A stretch of 64,000 nt of DNA from CALSPH01 sp041690035 (lineage in GTDB: Bacteria > Bacteroidota > Bacteroidia > NS11-12g > UBA955), in assembly GCA_041690035.1 (NCBI GenBank), contig JBDNFC010000046.1, forward strand, positions 1 to 64,000, written 5' to 3'. A program made the position numbers and the translations under genes. The notes beneath the pieces are model-generated. The model did no database searches and was not told the DNA's origin. It saw nothing but the letters and a program-made list of their open reading frames with translations. Of this stretch, positions 34,961 to 43,562 are shown piece by piece; the first letter of the stretch is position 1, and the number at the start of each line of letters is the position of its first letter.

Positions 34961-34992
34961 TTGCTTCTAAATGATAAAAAAAAGTAACTTTG
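34961..34992 (+). promoter_or_regulatory. Promoter of sucC
   Basis: TTG at 34961-34963, 21 bp spacer, TAACTTTG at 34985-34992; the ATG at 35019 lies 26 bases downstream. It is divergent from the LolD-like promoter. Confidence 0.7.
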
Positions 34993-35018
34993 TGCCGAAA
35001 TATAGCGTATAAAAATCA

Positions 35019-36209
35019 ATGAATATCCACGAATATCAAGGAAAACAAATTTTAAAATCTTTTGGGGTAAATATACAAGAAGGCATAGTAGCCCAAAATG
35101 TAGCAGAAGCTGAGGCAGCAATGAAACAATTGCAGGCAGAAACTGGAACAGAATGGGTGGTAGTAAAAGCACAAATACATGCAGGTGGCAGAGGCAAAGG
35201 TGGAGGGGTAAAATTAGCCAAAAACATTGAAGACTTAAAAGAAAAAGCAGGTCAAATTATTGGAATGCAATTAATAACCCCACAAACGGGAGCAGCTGGC
35301 AAAAAGGTAAATAAAGTGCTTATAGCCCAAGATGTTTATTATCCTGGAGCCAATGAGCCAAAGGAATTTTATATTAGTGTGTTGCTAGACCGTGCAAAAA
35401 AACAAAATGTTATCATGTATACAACAGAAGGGGGCATGGATATAGAAGAAGTAGCAGAAAATCATCCTGAAAAAATATTTAAAGAATGGATAAATCCTTC
35501 AGTAGGCTTGCAGGGCTTTCAAATCAGAAAAATTGCTTTTAACCTTGGATTGTCTGGCAGCGCTTTTAAAGAAATGACTAAATTTATTACCAATTTATAC
35601 AAGGCATATATCGGTAGCGATGCAGATATGTTTGAAATTAATCCTGTTTTAAAAACCAGTGATGATAAAATTATAGCTGTAGATGCAAAGGTAAATATTG
35701 ATGACAATGCACTTTACAGACATCCAGATTATGCCGCAATGCGCGATGAAAGTGAAGAAGACCCAACAGAGGTTGAAGCAAAAAAATATAACCTAAATTA
35801 TGTAAAATTAGATGGCAATGTGGGCTGTATGGTAAACGGTGCAGGCCTAGCAATGGCTACAATGGATATCATTAAATTAAGTGGTGGAGAACCTGCTAAT
35901 TTTTTAGATGTAGGTGGAACAGCCAATGCGGAAACAGTGGAAGCTGGTTTTAAAATTATACTTTCTGATCCCAAAGTAAAAGCAATTTTAATCAACATTT
36001 TTGGAGGAATTGTTAGGTGCGATAGGGTAGCGCAAGGAGTTGTAGATGCTTATAATAATTTAGGAAATATTAATGTTCCTGTAATTGTTCGTCTTCAGGG
36101 AACAAACGCAATAGAGGCAAAAAAATTAATTGATGAGTCAGGCTTGAAGGTAACTTCTGCAATTGTTTTAAAAGATGCTGCTGCATTAGTAAAAGAAGCA
36201 GTAAGCTAG
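35019..36209 (+). CDS. sucC: Succinate--CoA ligase (ADP-forming) subunit beta
   Basis: A 396-residue ATP-grasp subunit that works with SucD in the citric acid cycle, forming succinate and ATP from succinyl-CoA. The N terminus MNIHEYQGKQILKSFGV and the ATP-grasp loop AQIHAGGRGKGGGVKLAKN are typical, followed by YPGANEPKEFYISVLLDR, EINPVLKTSDDKIIAVDAKVNIDDNALYRHPD and the GGIVRCDRVAQGVV C-terminal domain. Length is normal. sucD is not next to it in this window. Confidence 0.96.
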   Translation: MNIHEYQGKQILKSFGVNIQEGIVAQNVAEAEAAMKQLQAETGTEWVVVKAQIHAGGRGKGGGVKLAKNIEDLKEKAGQIIGMQLITPQTGAAGKKVNKVLIAQDVYYPGANEPKEFYISVLLDRAKKQNVIMYTTEGGMDIEEVAENHPEKIFKEWINPSVGLQGFQIRKIAFNLGLSGSAFKEMTKFITNLYKAYIGSDADMFEINPVLKTSDDKIIAVDAKVNIDDNALYRHPDYAAMRDESEEDPTEVEAKKYNLNYVKLDGNVGCMVNGAGLAMATMDIIKLSGGEPANFLDVGGTANAETVEAGFKIILSDPKVKAILINIFGGIVRCDRVAQGVVDAYNNLGNINVPVIVRLQGTNAIEAKKLIDESGLKVTSAIVLKDAAALVKEAVS

Positions 36210-36279
36210 TTCTGAGTAAGCTGTTAATATATAAAAATAAACTGAATATTTATTTCCATCCAGCTAAATTAATTAAAAT

Positions 36280-36681
36280 ATGTTAAAAGAATTCAGAAAT
36301 TTTATTATGACAGGAAATGTCGTAGAGTTTGCTGTTGCCGTGATTATGGCAGGAGCAATTGGTGCTGTAATTAATGGCTTTGTTACCGATATTATTATGC
36401 CAATTGTAGGTCATTTTTCTGGAGGTATTGATTTTGCAGATTTAAAAATAGTACTCAGTGAGGCTGTTGTGTCTGCTGATGGGGTGGATGCTAAACCAGA
36501 AAATGCTATTAAGTGGGGTGCTTGGATTAACACAATTGTTAGTTTAATAAATGTTGGTTTAGTAATGTTTATAATTGTAAAAGCATATAATAAAGTAAGA
36601 AAACCAGAAACTGCTGCCGCTCCTGCAGGGCCATCAGAAATAGATTTACTAATGGAAATAAGAGATTCATTAAAAAAATAA
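36280..36681 (+). CDS. mscL: Large-conductance mechanosensitive channel
   Basis: A 133-residue inner-membrane channel opened by membrane tension on osmotic downshock. The N-terminal FRNFIMTGNVVEFAVAVIMAGAIGAVINGF (TM1 pore helix) and INTIVSLINVGLVMFIIVKAYNKV (TM2) are conserved, with a periplasmic loop of about 40 residues between them and a short C-terminal helix (SEIDLLMEIRDSLKK). A strong terminator follows 15 bases after the stop. Confidence 0.95.
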   Translation: MLKEFRNFIMTGNVVEFAVAVIMAGAIGAVINGFVTDIIMPIVGHFSGGIDFADLKIVLSEAVVSADGVDAKPENAIKWGAWINTIVSLINVGLVMFIIVKAYNKVRKPETAAAPAGPSEIDLLMEIRDSLKK

Positions 36682-36696
36682 ATATAAAAAATAACT

Positions 36697-36735
36697 AAAG
36701 TGCTGCACAATATCCGTTGTGTAGCACTTTTTTTT
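36697..36735 (+). terminator. Strong hairpin terminator after mscL
   Basis: A 14-bp stem AAAGTGCTGCACAA (36697-36710) / TTGTGTAGCACTTT (36717-36730) with one G-U pair, six-base loop and a T run to 36735. The next ATG is 13 bases later. Confidence 0.9.
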
Positions 36736-36747
36736 AAAATAAAAAAC

Positions 36748-37749
36748 ATGAAAAAAATAGTATCAGTGGCTATTGTTTTATCAGCAACCTTCCATTTAAA
36801 CGCTCAAGCCGAAGAAGCTGATGTAAAAAAAAATGTACAAGTAGCAGCTGCTGCTGCCAAAGAATTCAAATCCGGTTGGACTAGAGGAGGTTTTTTTAAC
36901 ATTAATGCATCAAATACTATTTTTAAAAATTGGGCTGGTGGTGGCTCCAATTCTACAGGTATAGTTTTTAACGGAAGCTTATATGCAGTGTACAAAAAAG
37001 GTAATGGACTTTGGGAAAATTACCTAGACCTGAATTATGGCGCAGTGCAGAATGGATCAATGAAAATAGATGATCCCAAAGGGGCATTAGACCCTAATGG
37101 TGATATTAAAAAAATTAACAATCCCTTTGTGAAGGCAGATGACAGGTTAGTTTATCAAACTAAGTATGGGCGTAAAATTAATGATAAAATAAATTATGCT
37201 GCTTTATTTAATTTGAACACTCAAATGTTTGCTGGCTATCAAGCCGATGATAAATTACGAGAAAGGCTGCCAGTTTCTGATTTTCTATCTCAAGCCTTTG
37301 GGTATGCCTCTTTAGGGGTGGATTACAAACCCGCCAAGGCAGTTTCTGTATTTGTTTCGCCACTTACTTTGAAATACACTTATGTTATGAACACAAGGCT
37401 GGCTCCTTCTTTTGGATTGGACAGCAATAAAAATATTAGAACCGAAATGGGCTGGTATATTAATACTCAGGTATCTAAAGAAATTATGAAAAATGTTACC
37501 ATTCAGTCACGTTTAGAGCTTTTTAATAATTACAAATCTGTTTACCTTTTTAAACGAATAGACATAAACTGGCAAAATACAATAAATCTGAAAGTGAATA
37601 AGTACATTAATGTAAGTTTGATTACACAAATGCTTTATGATGACGATGTAGACGTGGACCCAATAAATGAAGGAAAACAAATGAGAGCGCAATGGAAACA
37701 TTTTTCTGGTATTGCCTTCGGTATTAAATTTGGGGATAACTTGCCTTAA
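36748..37749 (+). CDS. DUF3078 outer-membrane beta-barrel-like protein
   Basis: About 333 residues from the ATG at 36748; the longer frame from 36700 would lie in the mscL terminator. Signal peptide MKKIVSVAIVLSATFHLNAQ. The mature part begins with GWTRGGFFNINASNTIFKNWAGGGSNS, the hallmark of the Bacteroidota DUF3078 family, and continues as alternating beta strands (DRLVYQTKYGRKINDKINYAALFN...), ending with FSGIAFGIKFGDNLP. Probably an outer-membrane barrel; function unknown. No promoter box is seen between the terminator and the start. Confidence 0.85.
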   Translation: MKKIVSVAIVLSATFHLNAQAEEADVKKNVQVAAAAAKEFKSGWTRGGFFNINASNTIFKNWAGGGSNSTGIVFNGSLYAVYKKGNGLWENYLDLNYGAVQNGSMKIDDPKGALDPNGDIKKINNPFVKADDRLVYQTKYGRKINDKINYAALFNLNTQMFAGYQADDKLRERLPVSDFLSQAFGYASLGVDYKPAKAVSVFVSPLTLKYTYVMNTRLAPSFGLDSNKNIRTEMGWYINTQVSKEIMKNVTIQSRLELFNNYKSVYLFKRIDINWQNTINLKVNKYINVSLITQMLYDDDVDVDPINEGKQMRAQWKHFSGIAFGIKFGDNLP

Positions 37750-37789
37750 CAAATATTAAAATCCTGCTTTAAATGTGTGATTCTTGTTT

Positions 37790-38401
37790 ATGTATTTAGA
37801 AATTGATCCATATAATATTCAGTACGCTGAAATAAAAGAAATAGCAAAAATGCTTAATGATGGAGGCGTTGCTATCATACCCACAGACAGTGTATATGCA
37901 TTTGTTTGTGCGCTAAATCAAAAACAAGCAATGCTAAAAATTTGTAATTTAGCGGGTAAAAAACCAGAGCGCTCAAACCTTTCTATATTGCTAAATTCTT
38001 TAGAGGACATTGGCATTTATACCACCCCGTTTGGCACTAAAATATTTAGATTAATGAAGGCTTGCTTGCCAGGGCCTTTTACTTTTATACTCAATGCCAG
38101 TAACACTATCCCCAAAATCTTTTTATCTAAACGAAAAACCATTGGTATCAGAATACCCGATAACTTAATTTGTGAGCAATTGATTGCTGTTTTAGGCCAA
38201 CCATTGATAAGTGCTTCATTAAAAAGTGAGGATGAAATATTGGAGTACCTTACAGATCCACAAGAAATTGCTGCAGAATGGGAGCAGAAAGTAGATTTAA
38301 TTATTGCGAGCGGCAATAGTGAACTTCTGGCCTCTACCATCATAGACTGCACAGGGCTAGACCCGATTTTGATTAGGGAAGGTGCAGGTATACTCCCTTA
38401 G
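37790..38401 (+). CDS. Sua5/YciO/YrdC-family protein (YciO-like)
   Basis: About 203 residues with the YrdC fold: AIIPTDSVYAFVCALNQKQAMLKIC, AGKKPERSNLSILL, LPGPFTFILNAS, KTIGIRIPDN, PLISASLK and a final IIDCTGLDPILIREGAGIL. Family members make threonylcarbamoyl-AMP for the t6A modification of tRNA. The wording KKPERSNLSI is closer to YciO, whose role is less certain, than to TsaC/Sua5, and the extra Sua5 domain is absent. ATG 37790 is preferred over a TTG two codons earlier. It overlaps the convergent transferase gene by 4 bases. Confidence 0.8.
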   Translation: MYLEIDPYNIQYAEIKEIAKMLNDGGVAIIPTDSVYAFVCALNQKQAMLKICNLAGKKPERSNLSILLNSLEDIGIYTTPFGTKIFRLMKACLPGPFTFILNASNTIPKIFLSKRKTIGIRIPDNLICEQLIAVLGQPLISASLKSEDEILEYLTDPQEIAAEWEQKVDLIIASGNSELLASTIIDCTGLDPILIREGAGILP

Positions 38402-39123
38402 TTTTTTTCAAAAAAACTTTTTATTTTCATCTCTAGCACCCCAAATACAGCTTCTTTAAAAATTCCTTTACTCATTTTACTAATGCCAAGAGTTCTATCT
38501 GTAAAAATAATCGGTACTTCAATGATTTTATATTTTTTTAGCCAAGTTTTAAATTTCATTTCTATTTGAAATGCATAACCCTTAAATTTGATTTTATTCA
38601 GGTTTAGATTTTTTAATACATCACTTTTATAACATACAAATCCTGCTGTAGTATCTCTAATTTTCATGCCTGTAATTAACCTAACATATGCAGAGGCATA
38701 ATAACTCATGATTACCCTTCCAATTGGCCAGTTAACCACATTTACACCAGTTAAATATCTGCTACCAATGCTCATATCGTTTCCTCCATCTTGACAAGCA
38801 GCAATTAATCTGCTAAGATCAGCTGGATTGTGGCTAAAATCGCAATCCATTTCGCAGATGAATTCATAATTTTTCTCTAAACACCATCTAAAACCAGCAA
38901 TGTATGCTGTACCTAAACCGTTTTTGGCTTTTCTATTTAATAGATGCAATCTGTCTTGAAATAGTATTTTCATTTCTTCTACAATTCTTGCAGTCCCATC
39001 TGGAGAATTATCATCTACTATTAGGATATCTATATCGTGATGAAGCTGAAAAACAGCAGAAATTATAGCTGAAATATTTTCTTTTTCGTTATATGTAGGT
39101 ATGATTACAATTTTATTTGTCAC
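38398..39123 (-). CDS. Polyprenol monophosphomannose synthase-like glycosyltransferase (GT2)
   Basis: A 241-residue GT2 enzyme of the DPM1 group, which transfers a hexose from a nucleotide sugar to polyprenyl phosphate. Signatures: IIPTYNEKENISAII, ILIVDDNSPDGTARIV, CEMDCDFSHNPADLSRLI (the DxD-type site), GSRYLTGVNVVNWPIGR and FKGYAFQIEMKFKTW. No C-terminal membrane anchor is present. The start is GTG at 39123. It is divergent from the GmhB-like gene, with 50 bases between them. Confidence 0.9.
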   Translation of the reverse strand: MTNKIVIIPTYNEKENISAIISAVFQLHHDIDILIVDDNSPDGTARIVEEMKILFQDRLHLLNRKAKNGLGTAYIAGFRWCLEKNYEFICEMDCDFSHNPADLSRLIAACQDGGNDMSIGSRYLTGVNVVNWPIGRVIMSYYASAYVRLITGMKIRDTTAGFVCYKSDVLKNLNLNKIKFKGYAFQIEMKFKTWLKKYKIIEVPIIFTDRTLGISKMSKGIFKEAVFGVLEMKIKSFFEKN

Positions 39124-39173
39124 TTGTATTAGATTTGCTGCAAAATACGTTATAAAAATTGAATAATTAACCC

Positions 39174-39668
39174 ATGCAAATAGAAAAAATAGCTTTTTTA
39201 GACAGAGATGGTGTGTTGAATGAAGAAATAGGCAATTATGTTACCCAAATTGATGATTTTAAAATTCTTCCTCATACTATTAATAATTGTTTAGCAATCA
39301 AAAAGTTGGGTTTTCAAATAGTTATTGTTACCAATCAGGGAGGATTAGCCAAGAAACTTTATACAGAAGAGGCGCTAGAAAGTTTTCATCAAAAATTGCA
39401 ATCAGAATTCATTAATTCAGGAATCATTATCTTAGATATTTTTTACTGCCCACATCATTCAGAAGTAGAAAATTGTATTTGCAGAAAACCAAAAGGTGGC
39501 ATGTTAGAAAGGGGACTTGCAAAATATGGTGGAATCAAAGAAAAATGTTTTATGATTGGTGATAATATTAGGGATGTTAATGCTGCTCTTTCAGCTGGTA
39601 TTGACCAAGCCTATGAAATTAAATCAAATGAAGATTGGATAACTGTTTTACAAAATATAATTGCCTAA
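39174..39668 (+). CDS. HAD-IIIA phosphatase, GmhB/HisB-N-like
   Basis: A 164-residue HAD phosphatase. Motif I FLDRDGVLNEE, motif II VIVTNQGG, the zinc-binding loop YCPHHSEVENCICRKP (Cys-x-His...Cys-x-Cys) and motif III/IV MIGDNIRDVNAALSAGI are all present. This is the pattern of D-glycero-D-manno-heptose 1,7-bisphosphate phosphatase and related enzymes; use in heptose synthesis for lipopolysaccharide is the likeliest role, but no other heptose gene is nearby. Confidence 0.85.
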   Translation: MQIEKIAFLDRDGVLNEEIGNYVTQIDDFKILPHTINNCLAIKKLGFQIVIVTNQGGLAKKLYTEEALESFHQKLQSEFINSGIIILDIFYCPHHSEVENCICRKPKGGMLERGLAKYGGIKEKCFMIGDNIRDVNAALSAGIDQAYEIKSNEDWITVLQNIIA

Positions 39669-39722
39669 AAAAAAGTTTTTTATCTTTAAAAAAAGAGTAG
39701 ATATTTGAATACGCTTTATAGC

Positions 39723-41567
39723 ATGAAAGAATCAGATTTTATTAATAAAAATAAGAAAAAATGGCAAGATTTTGAAAAACAATCTATTGCTAAAAACACT
39801 GATTTACTAAAAACTTATGCTGAAATTAGTCTAGATGCATCGATAGCAAATACTTATTATAAACACAGATCTATCAAAGTTTACCTAAATTTTTTGCTAG
39901 CCAAAATAGAGTTTTCCCTTGTTAATAAGCAAACAAAGCTAATGCCTAATTATTTGTTTTTTTGGAAAAACACGGTGCCCAAAGCAATGTATGAATCTAG
40001 GTGGATGATGCTTATTGTATTTTTGGTTTTTTCTGTTTTTGTAGCTGCCGGATATTTTTCTGCAGCTAAAGATGTTGGTTTTAGCTCAGATATTTTGGGT
40101 AGTGGTTATGTTATTACCTCTTTAGAAAACATAAAAAGCGGAGACCCTATGGCCATTTATGGCAGCATGCCAGAGTTTGACATGTTTGTTACCATTGCTT
40201 TTAACAATATAAAAGTTGGATTGGTGGCCTTTTCGCTTGGTGCCCTCTTTGGTATTGGCAGTTTATTTTCTATGGTTATCAATGGTATTATGCTAGGTGT
40301 TTTTATGCATTTTTTTTATTCTAGGGGGGTAGCAGGCGATTTTAATCTGGCTGTATGGATGCACGGAACTTTTGAAATTGCAATGCTTATTATAGAGAGT
40401 GGTGCAGGATTTGTGATGGGGCTTGGGCTTATTAATAAAGGAAATTTTTCTACTAAACAATCATTTTATAATAGCGCTAAAAAAGGAGTGCAAATTTTAA
40501 TTGCCACTATACCTTTTACAATTTTAGCAGCTGTGATTGAAGCTTTTTTAACCAGATACACCCAATTGCCTGCTATTGTGCGTGCTTCTTTTATAGTTTT
40601 ATGTCTCTTAATTACACTGTTTTATTTTGTGATTTACCCATACCTGCTTTATAAAAAAGGAAGGTTTAATAAAGATGAATCTTTTGATGTTTTAGATAAT
40701 TCAGTAATCACGGTATTGCCGTTTTTAAAATTTAAAAAACCACTAGAAATAGCCACAGAAATATTTGGACTTTATAGCAAGCATATATTAAAAAACGGAT
40801 TGTTCTTTTCGATATTAGGAATTGTCACAATTTACTTGATGGAAAAAGATTTTTTTGAAGAATTAAAATTTGGAGCTATTAGTGGTATTAGCTCTTCTGA
40901 AAAGTTTTTTAACATGTTTTATAATTTAGGACAGTTACCAGAAAATTTAATGATTTTCTTCCAACAGATTATTTGTTTGCCCATTGGCCTGTTTTTAGGT
41001 TGTATTTTGTACTTTGTGTTTAACAAAGTGTTGCCTTATTATACAAATGAAAAGAGAAAGTTTAGTATATTAAAATGTGTGGCCGTATCTTTTGCAACTG
41101 TTTTATTGTTTTTAGCTTTTTATAATTTGCCATTGATAATTAATTTGGCTTTTTTAATTTATTATATGAATTTAATTCCAGCATTATTTTTTGAAGAAAA
41201 TTTTAATAAAGCAATTTATAAATCATTAACTTATGGGTTGTCTAGATTTAATTTAATTACAAATGTATTTAGTGCTTTTATATTAGCTATTTTTGTGGCA
41301 TATTTGCTTCATAGTCCGCTATTTTGGACTATTCAAGAGGTTGTAAATATCTTTTATGTAAAAGAAGATTTAAGCTATCAAACTGTAATTTCGGTGCTCA
41401 TCACTTTTTTGATGTTTACAGTTATTTATTTCTTTTTTATTTGCTACTTACTGAGCAATGCTGCCACTTATTTGTTTAATAAAGAATTTTATGAACGCTC
41501 AGAGACAAAACGGTATGTGGCAAATATGGTATTGAATGATCAAATTTTAGGTTTTGAGAAAGAGTAG
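39723..41567 (+). CDS. SpoIIM-domain (stage II sporulation protein M) membrane protein
   Basis: About 614 residues from the ATG at 39723 (a TTG at 39705 lies in an imperfect -7 sequence). Residues about 1-325 match the SpoIIM/DUF95 domain: the soluble N terminus MKESDFINKNKKKWQDFEKQ, then ESRWMMLIVFLVF, FNNIKVGLVAFSLGALFGIGSLFSMVINGIMLG and WMHGTFEIAMLIIESGAGFVMG. Residues about 350-600 are a second polytopic region with about six helices. The organism need not sporulate; in Bacteroidota this gene heads operons with DUF4129, DUF4350, MoxR and DUF58 genes, as here. The next gene starts one base after the stop. Confidence 0.85.
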   Translation: MKESDFINKNKKKWQDFEKQSIAKNTDLLKTYAEISLDASIANTYYKHRSIKVYLNFLLAKIEFSLVNKQTKLMPNYLFFWKNTVPKAMYESRWMMLIVFLVFSVFVAAGYFSAAKDVGFSSDILGSGYVITSLENIKSGDPMAIYGSMPEFDMFVTIAFNNIKVGLVAFSLGALFGIGSLFSMVINGIMLGVFMHFFYSRGVAGDFNLAVWMHGTFEIAMLIIESGAGFVMGLGLINKGNFSTKQSFYNSAKKGVQILIATIPFTILAAVIEAFLTRYTQLPAIVRASFIVLCLLITLFYFVIYPYLLYKKGRFNKDESFDVLDNSVITVLPFLKFKKPLEIATEIFGLYSKHILKNGLFFSILGIVTIYLMEKDFFEELKFGAISGISSSEKFFNMFYNLGQLPENLMIFFQQIICLPIGLFLGCILYFVFNKVLPYYTNEKRKFSILKCVAVSFATVLLFLAFYNLPLIINLAFLIYYMNLIPALFFEENFNKAIYKSLTYGLSRFNLITNVFSAFILAIFVAYLLHSPLFWTIQEVVNIFYVKEDLSYQTVISVLITFLMFTVIYFFFICYLLSNAATYLFNKEFYERSETKRYVANMVLNDQILGFEKE

Positions 41568-41568
41568 A

Positions 41569-42219
41569 ATGAAAAAACAATTATTATTTATTTGCTTTCT
41601 TTTTATTCAATTATTTGGCTATAGCTTAATATTAGACGACAAAAATAAGTTTTCTAAAGCTGCCAAGGAGCAAAATGAGCTATTGGATTACAGCGATGAG
41701 GCACACAGTAAAAAAATGTTAAAGAAAAAGCCAAAAACTAAACAAGATTCTAAGCAAATTCCATTAAATCTTAATGATAGCAAAAGTAAGAATAATATAT
41801 TTATGTATCTATTATCATCTGCCCTTTTTATTATATTTATAATTTTTATTTATTTTATAATAAAGCAAAAAAAAGAGATTAAATCACTTTATAGTTCGGA
41901 TAAGGAAAGTGATGATTTTGCAAAACTGAATTTGAATGATACATTAAAAGATTATTTATTCAACGAAGATTACCGCTTGGCCTGTCGTATATTATACCTT
42001 CAATTGTTGCAAGATTTGGTAAAATTAAATCTAATTTTTTGGCGAAATGAGAAAACCAACTGGGATTATTATCACGAAGCACAGGCTACAAAAAAAATCA
42101 ATCAAGATAATTTGAATAAAATCACATTGCGCTATGATGTGCTTTGGTATGGGGAAAAGGTGCCGAGCCTGATTGCTTTTAATGAGTTTAAAAACCTAAT
42201 TAATAATTATAAAAATTAA
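41569..42219 (+). CDS. DUF4129 domain-containing membrane protein
   Basis: A 216-residue protein with an N-terminal signal or anchor helix (LLFICFLFIQLFGYSLI) and a second membrane helix at about residues 80-100 (LLSSALFIIFIIFIYFIIK). The C-terminal cytoplasmic part (ACRILYLQLLQDLVKL ... TLRYDVLWYGEKVPSLIAF) is the DUF4129 domain. Function unknown; the conserved setting is between SpoIIM and DUF4350 proteins. ATG 41569 is chosen because a 5-codon upstream extension overlaps the previous gene. Its last base overlaps the next start (TAATG). Confidence 0.8.
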   Translation: MKKQLLFICFLFIQLFGYSLILDDKNKFSKAAKEQNELLDYSDEAHSKKMLKKKPKTKQDSKQIPLNLNDSKSKNNIFMYLLSSALFIIFIIFIYFIIKQKKEIKSLYSSDKESDDFAKLNLNDTLKDYLFNEDYRLACRILYLQLLQDLVKLNLIFWRNEKTNWDYYHEAQATKKINQDNLNKITLRYDVLWYGEKVPSLIAFNEFKNLINNYKN

Positions 42220-43562
42220 TGAAGGTATATCAAAAATATATACTTTTTTTTGGCATTATTGGATCATTAATATTGGCTTTAATCTTTTTGGTAAAGCAAT
42301 CAGAAAAAAAATATAATTGGAATACCTATAATTTGGAGTACAATGATATGCAACCATACGGTTTTAGTGCCTTAAAGTCTACATTAAAAAACAGTTATAA
42401 AACGACATTATTTAAAGAGAAATTTGCTATTTCAGCTTTGTTGCAAAGCAAAGAACCAACAGATTACATAGCCACAGGCGACTATTTAACTTATAGAAAA
42501 AAAGAACTTGATACACTTTATGATTTTGTTAAAAGAGGCAATCGTATTTTTTTAGCTTATAATGATATTAGCGATACCGTGTTATTGCGTTTTGGCATTT
42601 TTGCACAATTGGCAAGTTTTAGAACAAATTCAATACCCAAAATTAATGTTTTTTTGCAGAGCAATAATATTCTTGATTCTAATTTTTTCAGGGTTGGGGT
42701 AAAAGAGAATTATAAAGATGAAATTGCTATTTCTTGGAATTATTTCAACGAAAAATCGCTTAATAAGACTTTTGATAAACAAGCGATTAATTTATTTGAA
42801 AGTACCGAGAAAATTGATGATAGTACAACTATTGATGAATCTGCAGATACTGAAGAGGTATTTATTGATGAGAATTATTTTTTTGGCAATGACTTTTTAA
42901 ACGGAGTTACGCCTGTATTAAACCATGAAAACTTGGCTTACATTGATAAGAAAGAGCAAGTAATAATGGTAAAATATAAAATAGGGGCAGGAGAGGTAAT
43001 ACTGTTGCACAATCCTATATTGCTTAGCAACTATTTTTTTTCAGAAGACAAATTATTTAATTTGCCCATCCAACTTTTAAAAGTTTTAGACAATGATAGG
43101 TGTTTGGTAGATATAGAGGCGCGTAATTTTAAAATAAATAGTTTTGGTGTTAAGAGCAGCCAATCACCTTTAAAATATATATTGAGTAAAAAATGGTTTA
43201 AAATGTCGTTGTATAGTTTATTGATAATTGCAGCAGTATTTATTTTCTTTACAAGTTTTAGAAGATTGCGGGTAATATCAATTTATCAAACGCCTCAAAA
43301 CAAAAGCATAACAACCATAAAAAATATAGCTGCAATGCTTTATACTGCTAATAATCATACAACTTTAATTAATTATATGAAAACCAGTTTCGAATATTGG
43401 AAAGCACAGCAATCTACTAATGCCCTTAATAATTTGGCAGGCACTGCAAAAGAGGCATTCGATGTGTGTAACTTTATTTCAAACAAAGATATTTGGGAAA
43501 AAGAACAATTTTCTAAGTTTAAAAAGAACTTTAACTATTTAAAATCAATATATGCAAAATAA
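42219..43562 (+). CDS. DUF4350 domain-containing membrane protein
   Basis: A 447-residue protein anchored by an N-terminal helix (ILFFGIIGSLILALIFLV) and a second helix at about residues 328-345 (SLYSLLIIAAVFIFFTSF). Between them lies an extracytoplasmic domain with the DUF4350 pattern NDMQPYGFSALKSTL...  YDFVKRGNRIFLAYNDI and GAGEVILLHNPILLSNYFF, similar to GldG-like or intramembrane regulatory proteins. The C-terminal tail is cytoplasmic. Its end overlaps the MoxR gene by 11 bases. Role in the operon unknown. Confidence 0.8.
   Translation: MKVYQKYILFFGIIGSLILALIFLVKQSEKKYNWNTYNLEYNDMQPYGFSALKSTLKNSYKTTLFKEKFAISALLQSKEPTDYIATGDYLTYRKKELDTLYDFVKRGNRIFLAYNDISDTVLLRFGIFAQLASFRTNSIPKINVFLQSNNILDSNFFRVGVKENYKDEIAISWNYFNEKSLNKTFDKQAINLFESTEKIDDSTTIDESADTEEVFIDENYFFGNDFLNGVTPVLNHENLAYIDKKEQVIMVKYKIGAGEVILLHNPILLSNYFFSEDKLFNLPIQLLKVLDNDRCLVDIEARNFKINSFGVKSSQSPLKYILSKKWFKMSLYSLLIIAAVFIFFTSFRRLRVISIYQTPQNKSITTIKNIAAMLYTANNHTTLINYMKTSFEYWKAQQSTNALNNLAGTAKEAFDVCNFISNKDIWEKEQFSKFKKNFNYLKSIYAK

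Noticed and set aside
38400..38418. AGTTTTTTT-C-AAAAAAACT palindrome at the convergent gene ends
   Set aside because: It is a homopolymer effect within coding sequence (Lys-Ser-Phe-Phe-Glu-Lys-Asn) with no loop for a hairpin; not counted as a terminator.
39723..41567. Sign of sporulation because of a SpoIIM domain
   Set aside because: SpoIIM/DUF95 domains are common in non-sporulating bacteria, and the MoxR/DUF58 context is the usual one in Bacteroidota.
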